NCBI RefSeq assembly: GCF_025362455.1
Contig: NZ_JANYGJ010000176.1
Location: 1-11,606 of the forward strand
Source: Deinococcus sp.
GTDB taxonomy: Bacteria > Deinococcota > Deinococci > Deinococcales > Deinococcaceae
Direction: 5' to 3'
Length of the DNA: 11,606 nucleotides
In this document: positions 1 through 6,453 of the stretch, piece by piece
How the letters are laid out: each line of letters opens with the position of its first letter
Position numbering within the stretch: position 1 is the first letter of the stretch
Translations under genes and position numbers: made by a program
Notes under the pieces: model-generated
Told to the model about the DNA's origin: nothing
Seen by the model: only the letters and a program-made list of their open reading frames with translations
Databases searched by the model: none

Positions 1-937
1 CATGTGCTACCAACGGATCACGCTGCCCCTACGGTACAAGATCGAAGCGCTCTATGAGGTGGGTCACTCCTGCGCCCAGATCGCCACTCAACTCGGCGTT
101 CACCGCACGACCATCGGGCGGGAACTGGAGCGCTGTACACCGTATATAGCGGTGAGCGCTCAGCACGATGCGGAGCAGCAGCGCAGCCGCCGTCATGGAC
201 CTCGGCTGCCAGAGAGCGTCTGGGTGCACATCACCGACAGGCTCCAGCAGTGCCACAGCCCAGAACAGATCCGGGGTCGCTGTGTACTGGAGGGACAGTT
301 CTGCCCCTCGGTGGAGCGCATCTACCAGTTTGTCTATGCCCATCCCCACCTCACGCCCTACCTCCGTCGAAGCCGTCCCCATCGTCGTCCTCACTCCGAA
401 AGGCGAACCCCTCCAACCTTGTGGACCAGCATTGAGCAGCGCCCAGAGGCCGCCAACGCCCGCCAGGAAATCGGTCACCTCGAAGCAGATCTGATGGAAG
501 GGGCCAAAGGCAAAGGCAGTCTGGTGGTCATCGCCGATCGTTGCTCACGGCTGCTGACCCTCAATCTGGTGGGCCGCAAGACCGCTACAGAGGTCTACGC
601 CGCGATGGACAGCGTGCTGGACGGACAGTGGGTCAAAACCATAACCATCGACCAGGGCCGTGAGTTCGTGCTCACCGAGGCACTCGGTGAGCAGTGGGGA
701 GCCACCACCTACGCCTGCCACGCTCACAGCCCCTGGGAAAAAGGGTCAGTAGAGAACGCTAACGGCCTGCTCCGCCAGTTCTTCCCAAAGAAAACAGATT
801 TCACTCAGGTCGATCTCAGCACCGTCCTGGCCGTCCAACACGCCCTCAACCACCGACCCCGCAAGGTCCTGGGGTACTGCACCCCGTATGAGGTACACTC
901 CAACCATCAGACCCGTGCGTTAGCAACTTGAATTCGT
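1..937 (+). mobile_element. IS30-family insertion sequence, right part
   Basis: The window opens inside an IS30-family element: one transposase gene fills it, as is usual for the family. The left terminal repeat and left target duplication lie outside the window. The right end is placed at about 930-937 because the transposase stop codon sits in an AT-rich GAATTC-containing stretch, and IS30-like elements often have the transposase stop within or next to the right inverted repeat. The exact edge cannot be fixed without the left repeat. The element directly abuts a gene (944-1504) that appears to lack its natural start, so this looks like an insertion into or just before that gene. Confidence 0.8.
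2..931 (+). CDS. IS30-family transposase (DDE type)
   Basis: This 309-residue protein catalyses cut-and-paste or circle-mediated movement of the surrounding insertion sequence. The N-terminus (residues 1-45) has the family's helix-turn-helix pattern: an RYKIEAL segment, then a G-H-S-x-x-Q-I-A helix, then L-G-V-H-R-T-T-I-G-R-E-L. The C-terminal half is the integrase-like catalytic core. The DDE triad can be read as D163 (in EADLMEG), D217 (in TIDQGREF) and E251 (in the HSPWEKGSVEN motif). The D-to-E spacing of 33 residues is typical of IS30. The ATG at position 2 matches where family members usually begin, so the protein is probably complete although the window starts one base earlier. No frameshift or internal stop is present, so the enzyme looks functional. 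The stop lies at the putative right end of the element. Confidence 0.95.
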   Translation: MCYQRITLPLRYKIEALYEVGHSCAQIATQLGVHRTTIGRELERCTPYIAVSAQHDAEQQRSRRHGPRLPESVWVHITDRLQQCHSPEQIRGRCVLEGQFCPSVERIYQFVYAHPHLTPYLRRSRPHRRPHSERRTPPTLWTSIEQRPEAANARQEIGHLEADLMEGAKGKGSLVVIADRCSRLLTLNLVGRKTATEVYAAMDSVLDGQWVKTITIDQGREFVLTEALGEQWGATTYACHAHSPWEKGSVENANGLLRQFFPKKTDFTQVDLSTVLAVQHALNHRPRKVLGYCTPYEVHSNHQTRALAT

Positions 938-943
938 CGTTTA

Positions 944-1504
944 TTGACGCTTGAAGATCAGGCCAGAATCCGAGCCGAGGAAGAATACCGAGCTCAGGTC
1001 AGGGCTGAAGTCGAGCGGCCATTGACACAAGAAGAGAGGGTAAAACAAATTCTCGCAGAACGAGAAAAGGGGCTGGCTGCTAAGAAAGAGAAGGCAGAAC
1101 TGAAAGCTACAGTTGAAAAGGAAAGAAGAGACAAATTGACACCCTCCCAGCGTAGAGTGGAAAATGTCATTGGCGGAATTGCCTTCATGGTCATTATTGT
1201 GTTCTTCGGTTGGTTGCTCAAAGGTTGCTTTAACACAGCATCTATAGCATCCGCGCCCATGAAGGTTGATGGCGGTCTTATACGCGAATACTGCTTATCA
1301 GCAGTCCGTGAAAAACTAAAGTCCCCAAGTAGCGCCGAGTTTAACGACAGCACCCTACCGGAATATGGCATTAGCGGCTGGCTATGGATGAGTTATGTTG
1401 AGGCCGACAACAATTTTGGCGTGAAGCTCAGGACCGGGTTCACCTGTAGCGCGGATGGACCGGACGCAGACCATATCAGCGTTGGGGTCGCGTTTGATCG
1501 GTAA
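944..1504 (+). CDS. Hypothetical single-pass membrane protein, probably 5'-truncated by the IS30 insertion
   Basis: I do not recognise a named function. The 186 readable residues fall into three parts. Residues 1-65 are a highly charged, Glu/Lys/Arg/Ala-rich helix likely to form a coiled coil. Residues 74-94 are one hydrophobic transmembrane segment. The C-terminal domain (about 108-186) has two Cys (117, 168) and the pattern LKSPSSAEF followed later by VEADNNFGVKLRTGFTC. That C-terminal pattern resembles a small domain of unknown function found in many bacterial membrane and phage-associated proteins. The first usable start is a TTG at 944 with no ribosome binding site. The frame is open back to the transposase stop at 929-931, and the IS end falls within a few bases. 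The original start was therefore probably removed. The gene is visibly richer in A (many aag/gaa/aaa codons) than its neighbours, which suggests horizontal origin. Expression in the present context is uncertain. Confidence 0.6.
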   Translation: MTLEDQARIRAEEEYRAQVRAEVERPLTQEERVKQILAEREKGLAAKKEKAELKATVEKERRDKLTPSQRRVENVIGGIAFMVIIVFFGWLLKGCFNTASIASAPMKVDGGLIREYCLSAVREKLKSPSSAEFNDSTLPEYGISGWLWMSYVEADNNFGVKLRTGFTCSADGPDADHISVGVAFDR

Positions 1505-1722
1505 AAGTCTTGCTGGGACGGTCAAGAAATTTGAGTGGCGGGAGAACCCCATTCAGCTTTATGCCTCACGAAATCTAAGCGCCCCGGCAACCATCACCTC
1601 CCCGGCTCCACCACCTTATTCAAACCTTGTACAACCCTGTCCTTCACCCCGAACCGCTTACCGCTGACCGCGACCCTCACAAGCTACGGTCCACCTCCCC
1701 AGAACGCGCCAGACTGGCGACC
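1505..1722. other. Intergenic region before the deacetylase gene
   Basis: No convincing gene was found here. Short ORFs overlap but are Pro/Ser-rich and unsupported. The region holds the palindromic word TTGTACAA (1627-1634) inside a 13-nt word, CAAACCTTGTACA, that recurs exactly in the next intergenic region (2727-2739). A weak -10-like TACGGT is at 1685-1690. No confident promoter or terminator was seen. Confidence 0.5.
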
Positions 1723-2613
1723 ATGACGCCTTACCGGGCCTACACGCCCGCCGCCTACACCTTCCCGTTGCCCGATAACCACCGCTTTCCCTCGTACAAA
1801 TATCAGGGCGTGGCCGAGCGCCTCAGCGGCCTGCTGCCCGTGCTGGACACACCCGCGCTGCCCTGGGCGGTGGCCGGGCAGGTCCACGATCCGCTGTGGC
1901 TCAGGCGCTGGCGCCGGGGCGAGGTCAGCGCCAGGGAGACCCGTGAATTTGGTCTGCCCTGGAGCCCAGAAGTCGTCGAGCGGGCTCGCCGGGCGGCTGG
2001 TGGCTCGCTGGCCGCGCTGCACGACGCGCTGCGGGTTGGCTGGGGCGCCAACCTGGCGGGCGGCACCCATCACGCCTTTCACGACCGGGCCGAGGGCTTT
2101 TGTCTGGTCAACGACGCGGCCATCCTGACGCGCACAGCGCTCCGTGACGGACTGGCGAAACGGGTCATGACCGTCGATCTGGACGTGCACCAGGGCAACG
2201 GCACGGCGGCGCTGCTGCGGGGCGTGGCGGGCTCGTTTACCCTCAGCGTCCACGGCGAGCGCAACTACCCGTTTCGCAAGGAAATCAGCGACCTCGATAT
2301 CGGCCTGGGCGACGGCACGGACGACGCGGCGTACCTCGAAATCCTGCGCTCACAGGTCATTCCCGCGCTCGAAGCCTACCGGCCCGACCTGCTGCTGTAC
2401 CTGGCGGGCGTGGACGTGTTGGCCGGGGACCGTTTCGGGCGCTTTGCCCTGAGCCTCAGCGGCGTGCGGGAGCGCAACCGGTTGATGCTGAGCTGGGCCA
2501 AGGCGGCGGGCGTGCCGGTGGTCACCATGATGGCGGGCGGCTACAACAGCGACCACGCGCTGACCGTCGAGGCCCATGCCAGCGTCGTGCTGGACGGGCT
2601 TGAGGTATTCTGA
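1723..2613 (+). CDS. Histone deacetylase family protein (arginase/deacetylase fold)
   Basis: This 296-residue zinc amidohydrolase belongs to the HDAC/AcuC/acetylpolyamine amidohydrolase superfamily, whose members remove acetyl groups from lysine side chains, polyamines or related substrates in the cytoplasm. The catalytic histidine pair is H116-H117 in GGTHHAFHD. Zinc ligands are D154 and H156 in [10 protein letters not shown] and D231 in [12 protein letters not shown]. The transition-state tyrosine is Y274 in MAGGYNSD. Every key residue is present, so the enzyme should be active. The true substrate cannot be read from the sequence. The ATG at 1723 is chosen because the conserved N-terminal region begins directly after it. 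The frame continues upstream to a TTG at 1627, but that part is Pro/Arg-rich and not family-like. No good ribosome binding site precedes 1723, so the start is moderately certain. The gene stands alone, 344 bp before the Crp/Fnr regulator. Confidence 0.9.
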   Translation: MTPYRAYTPAAYTFPLPDNHRFPSYKYQGVAERLSGLLPVLDTPALPWAVAGQVHDPLWLRRWRRGEVSARETREFGLPWSPEVVERARRAAGGSLAALHDALRVGWGANLAGGTHHAFHDRAEGFCLVNDAAILTRTALRDGLAKRVMTVDLDVHQGNGTAALLRGVAGSFTLSVHGERNYPFRKEISDLDIGLGDGTDDAAYLEILRSQVIPALEAYRPDLLLYLAGVDVLAGDRFGRFALSLSGVRERNRLMLSWAKAAGVPVVTMMAGGYNSDHALTVEAHASVVLDGLEVF

Positions 2614-2775
2614 ACCGGGCTGGGCGCCAGGTGGGCCGTTACGGCAATTTACACCTGAGCGTCACCTGGTTACCACAACTCTTACCAGTTCTTCAGAGTG
2701 TACCTGGCTTACCTTTTAGGGTTGGACAAACCTTGTACAGTCTGAGTACGTCCTGATCGTCATTGAGTGCCCGGT

Positions 2776-2841
2776 CACAGTCTAGACAGCCACAGTCCAG
2801 ATAGCCACAGTTCATCCAGGTAGCCATAGTCCAGAAGTTGC
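2776..2841 (+). repeat. Imperfect tandem repeat, 15-19 nt unit, four copies
   Basis: The units start CACAG or CATAG and end AGC or TTGC. They lie at 2776-2790 and 2791-2805 (both 15 nt, two differences between them), 2806-2824 (19 nt, with extra bases) and 2825-2841 (degenerate). Spacing is head to tail with no spacers, so this is not a CRISPR. The position, about 115-180 bp before the start of a Crp/Fnr-type gene, would suit regulator binding sites, but slippage repeats in non-coding DNA would look the same. Confidence 0.6.
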
Positions 2842-2946
2842 GATTCAGCGTTTCAGTGATCGGCACTCGACCCCCCCGCTCCACTTTCCGCCGCCAGCGG
2901 CCCCCCGTCCCCCCTTGTTTGCGTGCCCGCGCCCGTTCGTGCGGAC

Positions 2947-2951
2947 AGGAG
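2947..2951 (+). promoter_or_regulatory. Ribosome binding site fixing the Crp/Fnr start
   Basis: AGGAG lies six bases before a GTG at 2958. It decides the start of the regulator gene in favour of that GTG over the earlier in-frame TTG at 2838, which would add 40 Arg/Pro-rich residues unlike this family. Confidence 0.75.
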
Positions 2952-2957
2952 CCCGTT

Positions 2958-3581
2958 GTGACCCTACAGAACCTGCGCTCACCGACTGCCGACACCCTTC
3001 AGGGCCGCCCACTGCGCCGGGGCGACACCCTCTACTACGCCGGGGACGCCGCGCCCAGCCTGTACCGCCTGGAGAGCGGCCTGCTGCGGGCCGTGCGCCT
3101 GACCTCGCAGGGCCGCAACCTGACCGTGCGCCACATCCGTCCCAGCGACATTTTCGGCGAGGAGGCGCTGCACGGCCTGGCCCGCAGCCACCAGATCATC
3201 GCCCTGACCGACGCGGTGCTGACCCCTATTCACTTAGAGCACCTGGGCGGCCAGGAACTCTGGGACGTGACCCGCAGCCTCAGCGCCCAGCTCCAGCGCG
3301 TGATGACCGACGGCGTGCATATTCAGGACGGCGAACTGCGTGAGCGCATCGCCCGCTACCTGCTGAATCTGGCCGATAGCAGCCTGGGCGGCACCCACGA
3401 GGACGGCACCCGCTTCGTGCGGGCCACCCACGAGCTGATCGCCGAGGGCACCGGCGCCACCCGCGAGTCGGTCAGCAAACTGATCGGCGAAATGCGCGAC
3501 GACGGCCTGCTGACCCCGGCCTACCGCTGCCTGACCCTGAGCAACGAGGCAGCCTTGCAGACCGAATCCGGGCTGTACTGA
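2958..3581 (+). CDS. ddrI: Crp/Fnr-family transcriptional regulator, probable DdrI
   Basis: This 207-residue protein is a DNA-binding regulator of the Crp/Fnr family. Residues about 10-95 form the cyclic-nucleotide-binding-type beta barrel ([13 protein letters not shown], then [10 protein letters not shown]). Residues about 97-125 form the long dimerisation helix. Residues about 143-176 hold the winged helix-turn-helix, with the recognition segment [19 protein letters not shown]. No cysteine cluster is present, so it is not an oxygen-sensing Fnr. Effector binding cannot be deduced. From memory of the family it closely resembles DdrI, the Deinococcus radiodurans Crp-like protein linked to radiation and stress responses; the gene name is inference. 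The start is the GTG at 2958 with an AGGAG site six bases upstream. The gene appears monocistronic, with a terminator right after it. Confidence 0.85.
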   Translation: MTLQNLRSPTADTLQGRPLRRGDTLYYAGDAAPSLYRLESGLLRAVRLTSQGRNLTVRHIRPSDIFGEEALHGLARSHQIIALTDAVLTPIHLEHLGGQELWDVTRSLSAQLQRVMTDGVHIQDGELRERIARYLLNLADSSLGGTHEDGTRFVRATHELIAEGTGATRESVSKLIGEMRDDGLLTPAYRCLTLSNEAALQTESGLY

Positions 3582-3599
3582 ACTGCCCCTGTCTGAAAT

Positions 3600-3629
3600 G
3601 GCCCGGTGCAAGTCGCCGGGCCGCTTTTG
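3600..3629 (+). terminator. Intrinsic terminator after the Crp/Fnr gene
   Basis: A perfect 7-bp GC stem, GGCCCGG (3600-3606) with CCGGGCC (3616-3622), encloses a 9-nt loop. It is followed two bases later by TTTT. It lies 19 bp after the stop codon. Confidence 0.8.
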
Positions 3630-3656
3630 TGGACTGAAGCTGCGCCGTACTGCACT

Positions 3657-3734
3657 ATGGGTCTGGACGACAACCCCTTTGCGGCGCGGCGCAGCAGAGA
3701 CGGCCTGCTGCTGATTTCGTACGGACTCCGCTAA
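3657..3734 (+). CDS. Possible 25-residue small ORF / leader peptide
   Basis: An ATG at 3657 opens a 25-codon frame ending at TAA (3732-3734). Its product starts MGLDDNPFAARRSRDG and ends in a hydrophobic LLLISYGLR. I recognise no family. There is no clear ribosome binding site. Its last codons overlap the shared 5' arm of the two competing hairpins (3719-3731), which is the arrangement a leader peptide would have. Chance occurrence is at least as likely. Confidence 0.2.
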   Translation: MGLDDNPFAARRSRDGLLLISYGLR

Positions 3735-3764
3735 ATTCCTGAACATCCGTACCGCAGAGTCCGT
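3719..3764 (+). repeat. Two mutually exclusive hairpins sharing one arm
   Basis: GTACGGA (3719-3725) can pair with TCCGTAC (3746-3752). The overlapping segment ACGGACTCCGC (3721-3731) can instead pair with GCAGAGTCCGT (3754-3764), with 10 of 11 bases matching. Only one structure can form at a time. No U-tract follows at once, so neither is a standard terminator. Confidence 0.5.
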
Positions 3765-4089
3765 CCTTTCTCCTCCTCCCGTTCTTGGTCAGAGCGGCAC
3801 CTATCGGGCCTGACCGCTTGGTCGGATTTCACCGTTTTGTAAAAACGATTCAACCGGAGTCGGCATCACGCGGCCACCATCTGGTCGTGACCCTGGGCGG
3901 TGAGCGGGCCGAGCGGGTGGCCCAGGCGCTGAACGCGGCCCCGGACGAGGAAGCCCGTCAGCAGGTGCTGGCCCGGTTTGGCGGCAACCATCGGCGCGGG
4001 CGCGGCAACGAGCGTCAAACGAGTCGCCGCCAGACAGGTCAAGAGCGGCTAAAGACAGCGCTTCCCGTTCCGTCCACACTTCCCCGGCG

Positions 4090-4095
4090 TAGAAT
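4090..4095 (+). promoter_or_regulatory. -10 box of a probably leaderless promoter for the M20 peptidase
   Basis: TAGAAT fits the Deinococcus -10 consensus TANNNT and ends seven bases before the ATG at 4103. A transcript from it would begin at or next to the A of the start codon. No Shine-Dalgarno sequence precedes that ATG, as expected for a leaderless gene. The -35 is weak (TTCCGT at 4068-4073, 16-bp spacer). Confidence 0.6.
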
Positions 4096-4102
4096 TCCGG
4101 GC

Positions 4103-5500
4103 ATGACCGTTTTAAACCAGACCGGCTTCGTTCAGCCCACCCTCCCCGACGCCGAGCAGGTTAGCGCCAACGCCGAACTCTTCGAGCTGCTGCGGATTCC
4201 CAGCGTCAGCGCCGACCCGGCCCACACGGCGGACATGCGCCGCGCCGCCGACTTCTTGCAGCGCAAACTGAGTGCTCTGGGCTTCACCGCCCGCGTGGAG
4301 GACACCGCCGGGCATCCGGTGGTCTACGCCGATCATCTGAAGGCGCCCGGTAAACCCACCGTGCTGATCTACGGCCACTACGACGTCCAGCCCGAAGCGC
4401 CCATTCACGAGTGGAAGACGCCGCCCTTCGAGCCCACCGTGCGGGAAGGCCGCCTCTACGCACGCGGCGCCACCGACGACAAGGGCCAGGTCTACGCCCA
4501 TGTTCGCGGCGTGCAGCACCTGCTGGAAGCGGGCGAGCTAACCGTCAACGTCAAGTTCCTGATCGAAGGTGAGGAGGAAGTCGGCAGCCACAACCTGGAC
4601 ACCTACCTGCGCGAGAAAGCCCAGCAACTCGCCTGCGACGTGATCGTCATTTCCGACGGCTCGCGCTTCGGCCCGGACACGCCCACCGTGACCTACGGGC
4701 TGCGCGGTCTGAGTTACATCGAGGTTCACGTTCAGGGGGCCAGGCGCGACCTGCACAGCGGCAGCTACGGCGGCGCGGCGCCCAACCCCATCGGTGCCCT
4801 GGCCGAGATCATCAGCAAGCTCAAGGACGATTCAGGCCGCGTCACCATCCCCGGCTTCTACGACGGTATCGACGAGCTGACCCAGGCGGAGCGCGACATG
4901 TGGGCGGGCCTGCCGCACAGCGACGCCGAGTTCGCCGCCAGCATCGGCGTGCCGGAGTTGCCCGGCGAGGCCGGTTATACCACGCTCGAACGCCTGTGGG
5001 CACGCCCCACGCTGGATGTCAACGGCATCTGGGGCGGCTACCAGGGCGAGGGTTCCAAAACCGTCATCGCGGCCAAGGCGGGCGCCAAGATCAGCATGCG
5101 GCTGGTGCCCGGCCAGGACCCGGAGCGGATCACCCGGCTGGCTCAGGAGTACATTCCCACGCTGGCTCCGGCGGGCACCAGTGTGGAGGTCAAAGCGCTG
5201 CACGGCGGCCAGCCGGTCAAGATCGACCTCGACAATCCCTACGTGCGGGCGGCGGGCCGGGCGCTGGAGTCGGTCTACGGCAAGGCCCCGGCCTACACGC
5301 GCGGCGGCGGCTCGATTCCCATCGTGGCGACCTTCCGCGAGGTGCTGAAGGCCCCGGTGGTCCTGGTGGATTTCGGCCTCAACGAGGACGCCCCCCACAG
5401 CCCCAACGAGAGCTTCGCGCTGAAGGATTACCACAACGGCATTTTGACGAGCGCCGCCATGCTCCGGGAACTGGGGCTCCGGAATCTGGCCGACGTGTGA
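4103..5500 (+). CDS. M20-family dipeptidase (zinc metallopeptidase)
   Basis: This 465-residue protein is a di-zinc exopeptidase of family M20, in the carnosinase/CNDP-like dipeptidase group, which hydrolyses dipeptides in the cytoplasm. The full metal site is readable: H92 and D94 in GHYDVQP, bridging D125 in GATDDKG, catalytic base E157 and ligand E158 in EGEEEVGS, D185 in ISDGSRF, and H432 in APHSPNE. Spacing between these residues matches CNDP-type enzymes closely. The inserted dimerisation domain lies at about residues 200-330 (start LRGLSYIEV, with the conserved DLHSG segment). Length is normal for the group. The ATG at 4103 is chosen because family homology begins just after it and a -10 box sits seven bases upstream. 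An in-phase extension to TTG 3785 is not family-like. The stop overlaps the start of the next gene. Confidence 0.92.
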   Translation: MTVLNQTGFVQPTLPDAEQVSANAELFELLRIPSVSADPAHTADMRRAADFLQRKLSALGFTARVEDTAGHPVVYADHLKAPGKPTVLIYGHYDVQPEAPIHEWKTPPFEPTVREGRLYARGATDDKGQVYAHVRGVQHLLEAGELTVNVKFLIEGEEEVGSHNLDTYLREKAQQLACDVIVISDGSRFGPDTPTVTYGLRGLSYIEVHVQGARRDLHSGSYGGAAPNPIGALAEIISKLKDDSGRVTIPGFYDGIDELTQAERDMWAGLPHSDAEFAASIGVPELPGEAGYTTLERLWARPTLDVNGIWGGYQGEGSKTVIAAKAGAKISMRLVPGQDPERITRLAQEYIPTLAPAGTSVEVKALHGGQPVKIDLDNPYVRAAGRALESVYGKAPAYTRGGGSIPIVATFREVLKAPVVLVDFGLNEDAPHSPNESFALKDYHNGILTSAAMLRELGLRNLADV

Positions 5501-6138
5501 CGAGCGGTGTGATCCGGCTGGGGTTTTTCTCCTCGCATGGAGGCAGCACGGCGCGGGCGGTGGTAGCAGCCTGCGAACGCGGCGAGCTGATTGCTACGCC
5601 GACCCTGCTCATCAGCAACAACAGCGCCTCCCCGGTAATGGAGTGGGCCAGGCAATCTGGTTTCCCCAGCCGCCACCTCAGCTCCGCCGCTCACCCCGAC
5701 CCGGACGCCCTCGACGCGGCCATTCTGGGTGCCCTGCAAGCCCACAGCATCGACGTGGTGGTGCTCAGCGGCTACATGAAGGCGCTGGGACCGCTCACCC
5801 TCGCGGCGTACCGGGGACGGCTGCTCAACGTCCACCCCAGCCTGCTGCCGAAGTACGGCGGGCGCGGGATGTACGGCGATCTGGTGCATGCGGCGGTGCT
5901 GGCTGCGGGTGAGGCCATCAGCGGCGCCACCGTCCACCAGGTCGAGGCCGGGATAGACGAGGGGCCGATCGTCGCCCAGTCGCGGGTAGACGTGTTGCAC
6001 GGCGACACGGTGCAGACCCTGCGTGCCCGCGTCCAGGCCACTGAGGCGCCGCTGATGATCCAGGCGTTGCAGGTGCTGGTCGAGGTTCTGCTGGCCCAAG
6101 GCAGTGTCCCCCGGACCGCCACCGCGAGTTCAGACTGA
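5497..6138 (+). CDS. purN: Phosphoribosylglycinamide formyltransferase (PurN-type)
   Basis: This 213-residue protein belongs to the folate-dependent formyltransferase family. PurN transfers a formyl group from 10-formyl-tetrahydrofolate to glycinamide ribonucleotide, step three of purine synthesis. The catalytic triad reads N111 and H113 in [12 protein letters not shown], and D154 in AGIDEGP. The substrate-binding segment SGATVHQV is also present. Two details differ from the E. coli type: the N-terminal phosphate loop reads SSHGGST instead of the usual GRGSNL, and the loop after HPSLLPKY reads GGRGMYG instead of PGLHTH. Both occur in a divergent PurN-like subgroup, so a related formyltransferase role is possible. 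The GTG at 5497 overlaps the peptidase stop as GTGA, which implies translational coupling. A second in-frame GTG at 5509 is the alternative start. Confidence 0.8.
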   Translation: MTSGVIRLGFFSSHGGSTARAVVAACERGELIATPTLLISNNSASPVMEWARQSGFPSRHLSSAAHPDPDALDAAILGALQAHSIDVVVLSGYMKALGPLTLAAYRGRLLNVHPSLLPKYGGRGMYGDLVHAAVLAAGEAISGATVHQVEAGIDEGPIVAQSRVDVLHGDTVQTLRARVQATEAPLMIQALQVLVEVLLAQGSVPRTATASSD

Positions 6139-6174
6139 AGCAGGGCGCGGCTGGTCGTCGCAGCTTGCTGGGGC

Positions 6175-6203
6175 TTGCGCCAGCGCCGCCGACGCGCTAC
6201 CTT
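6175..6203 (+). promoter_or_regulatory. Promoter of tRNA-Ser
   Basis: TTGCGC (-35, 6175-6180), a 17-bp spacer, and TACCTT (-10, 6198-6203). The -10 ends ten bases before the mature tRNA 5' end, so the primary leader would be only a few bases. Confidence 0.65.
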
Positions 6204-6213
6204 AGCGGGCGCT

Positions 6214-6303
6214 GGAGAGGTGTCCGAGTGGTTGAAGGAGCACGCCTGGAAAGCGTGTATAGGTGCAAGCTTATCGAGGGTTCGAATCCCTCTCTCTCCG
6301 CCA
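6214..6303 (+). tRNA. tRNA-Ser (anticodon GGA)
   Basis: This 90-nt class II tRNA has an acceptor stem of GGAGAGG at 6214-6220 pairing with the 3' TCTCTCC, including one G-U pair. The anticodon arm is CACGC / CTGGAAA / GCGTG (6241-6257) with anticodon GGA at 6248-6250, which reads UCC and UCU serine codons. A long variable arm follows, as required for serine. The T arm is GAGGG TTCGAAT CCCTC. G is the discriminator base and CCA is encoded at 6301-6303. Confidence 0.97.
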
Positions 6304-6313
6304 GCGAGGTCCA

Positions 6314-6346
6314 GACGATTCAAGAGTCGTCCGGGCCATTTCTATT
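6314..6346 (+). terminator. Probable terminator after tRNA-Ser
   Basis: A compact hairpin, GACGATT (6314-6320) with AGTCGTC (6325-6331, one G-U pair), has a CAAG loop. A T-rich but interrupted tract follows at about 6339-6346. The rest of the gap to 6453 shows no gene. Confidence 0.5.
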
Positions 6347-6453
6347 GATCCGGTCCTCGGCGGCGAGACGCACCGGGTTGATCAGGATAACCACCCGCGT
6401 ATCGCCTATTGACGATCCAGACCAGAACGACCAGCTCGTTTGAAGCGAACGCT

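Larger units (their letters stand above)
2614..2957. other. 344-bp intergenic region before the Crp/Fnr gene
   Basis: No gene is supported here. From left to right the region holds four things: a 7-bp inverted repeat with a long loop (CCAGGTG at 2627-2633, CACCTGG at 2663-2669), too weak to call a terminator; the shared word CAAACCTTGTACA (2727-2739); a block of four imperfect 15-19-nt repeats (2776-2841); and a C-rich stretch (about 2868-2930) leading to the ribosome binding site of the next gene. The promoter of the regulator must lie here, but no -35/-10 pair stands out. Confidence 0.6.
3630..4102. other. Gene-poor region between the regulator and the peptidase gene
   Basis: No confident gene was found in this stretch. 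It contains a 25-codon ORF (3657-3734), a pair of competing inverted repeats (3719-3764) and a pyrimidine-rich tract (about 3764-3780). After that, an open frame from TTG 3785 runs in phase into the peptidase gene. The translation at about residues 30-75 of that open frame is Ala/Glu/Arg-rich and looks protein-like, but it does not match the peptidase family N-terminus. It could be a remnant of a lost gene, or chance coding potential in GC-rich DNA. Confidence 0.4.

Noticed and set aside
2776..2841. Possible CRISPR array
   Set aside because: The repeat units are adjacent, imperfect and of changing length, with no spacers and no cas genes nearby.
2614..2957. Deinococcus radiation/desiccation response motif (RDRM) upstream of the regulator
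   Set aside because: I looked for the 17-bp palindrome with TTATG/CATAA half-sites in the intergenic regions and did not see it.
2693..2995. Minus-strand 100-residue ORF with a short LDCG-like repeat
   Set aside because: The repeat peptide simply reflects the 15-nt DNA repeat. The rest is low-complexity and runs antisense into the regulator gene, with no family match.
4832..5434. Minus-strand 200-residue ORF inside the M20 gene
   Set aside because: It is a shadow of the peptidase coding frame. It lacks any recognisable domain and its composition is an artefact of GC-biased codons.
4900..5496. Long upstream extension of the PurN frame
   Set aside because: It overlaps the catalytic peptidase gene in another frame, and its translation is Gly/Arg/Pro-rich. 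Family homology begins only at about 5512, and the GTGA overlap gives a natural start.
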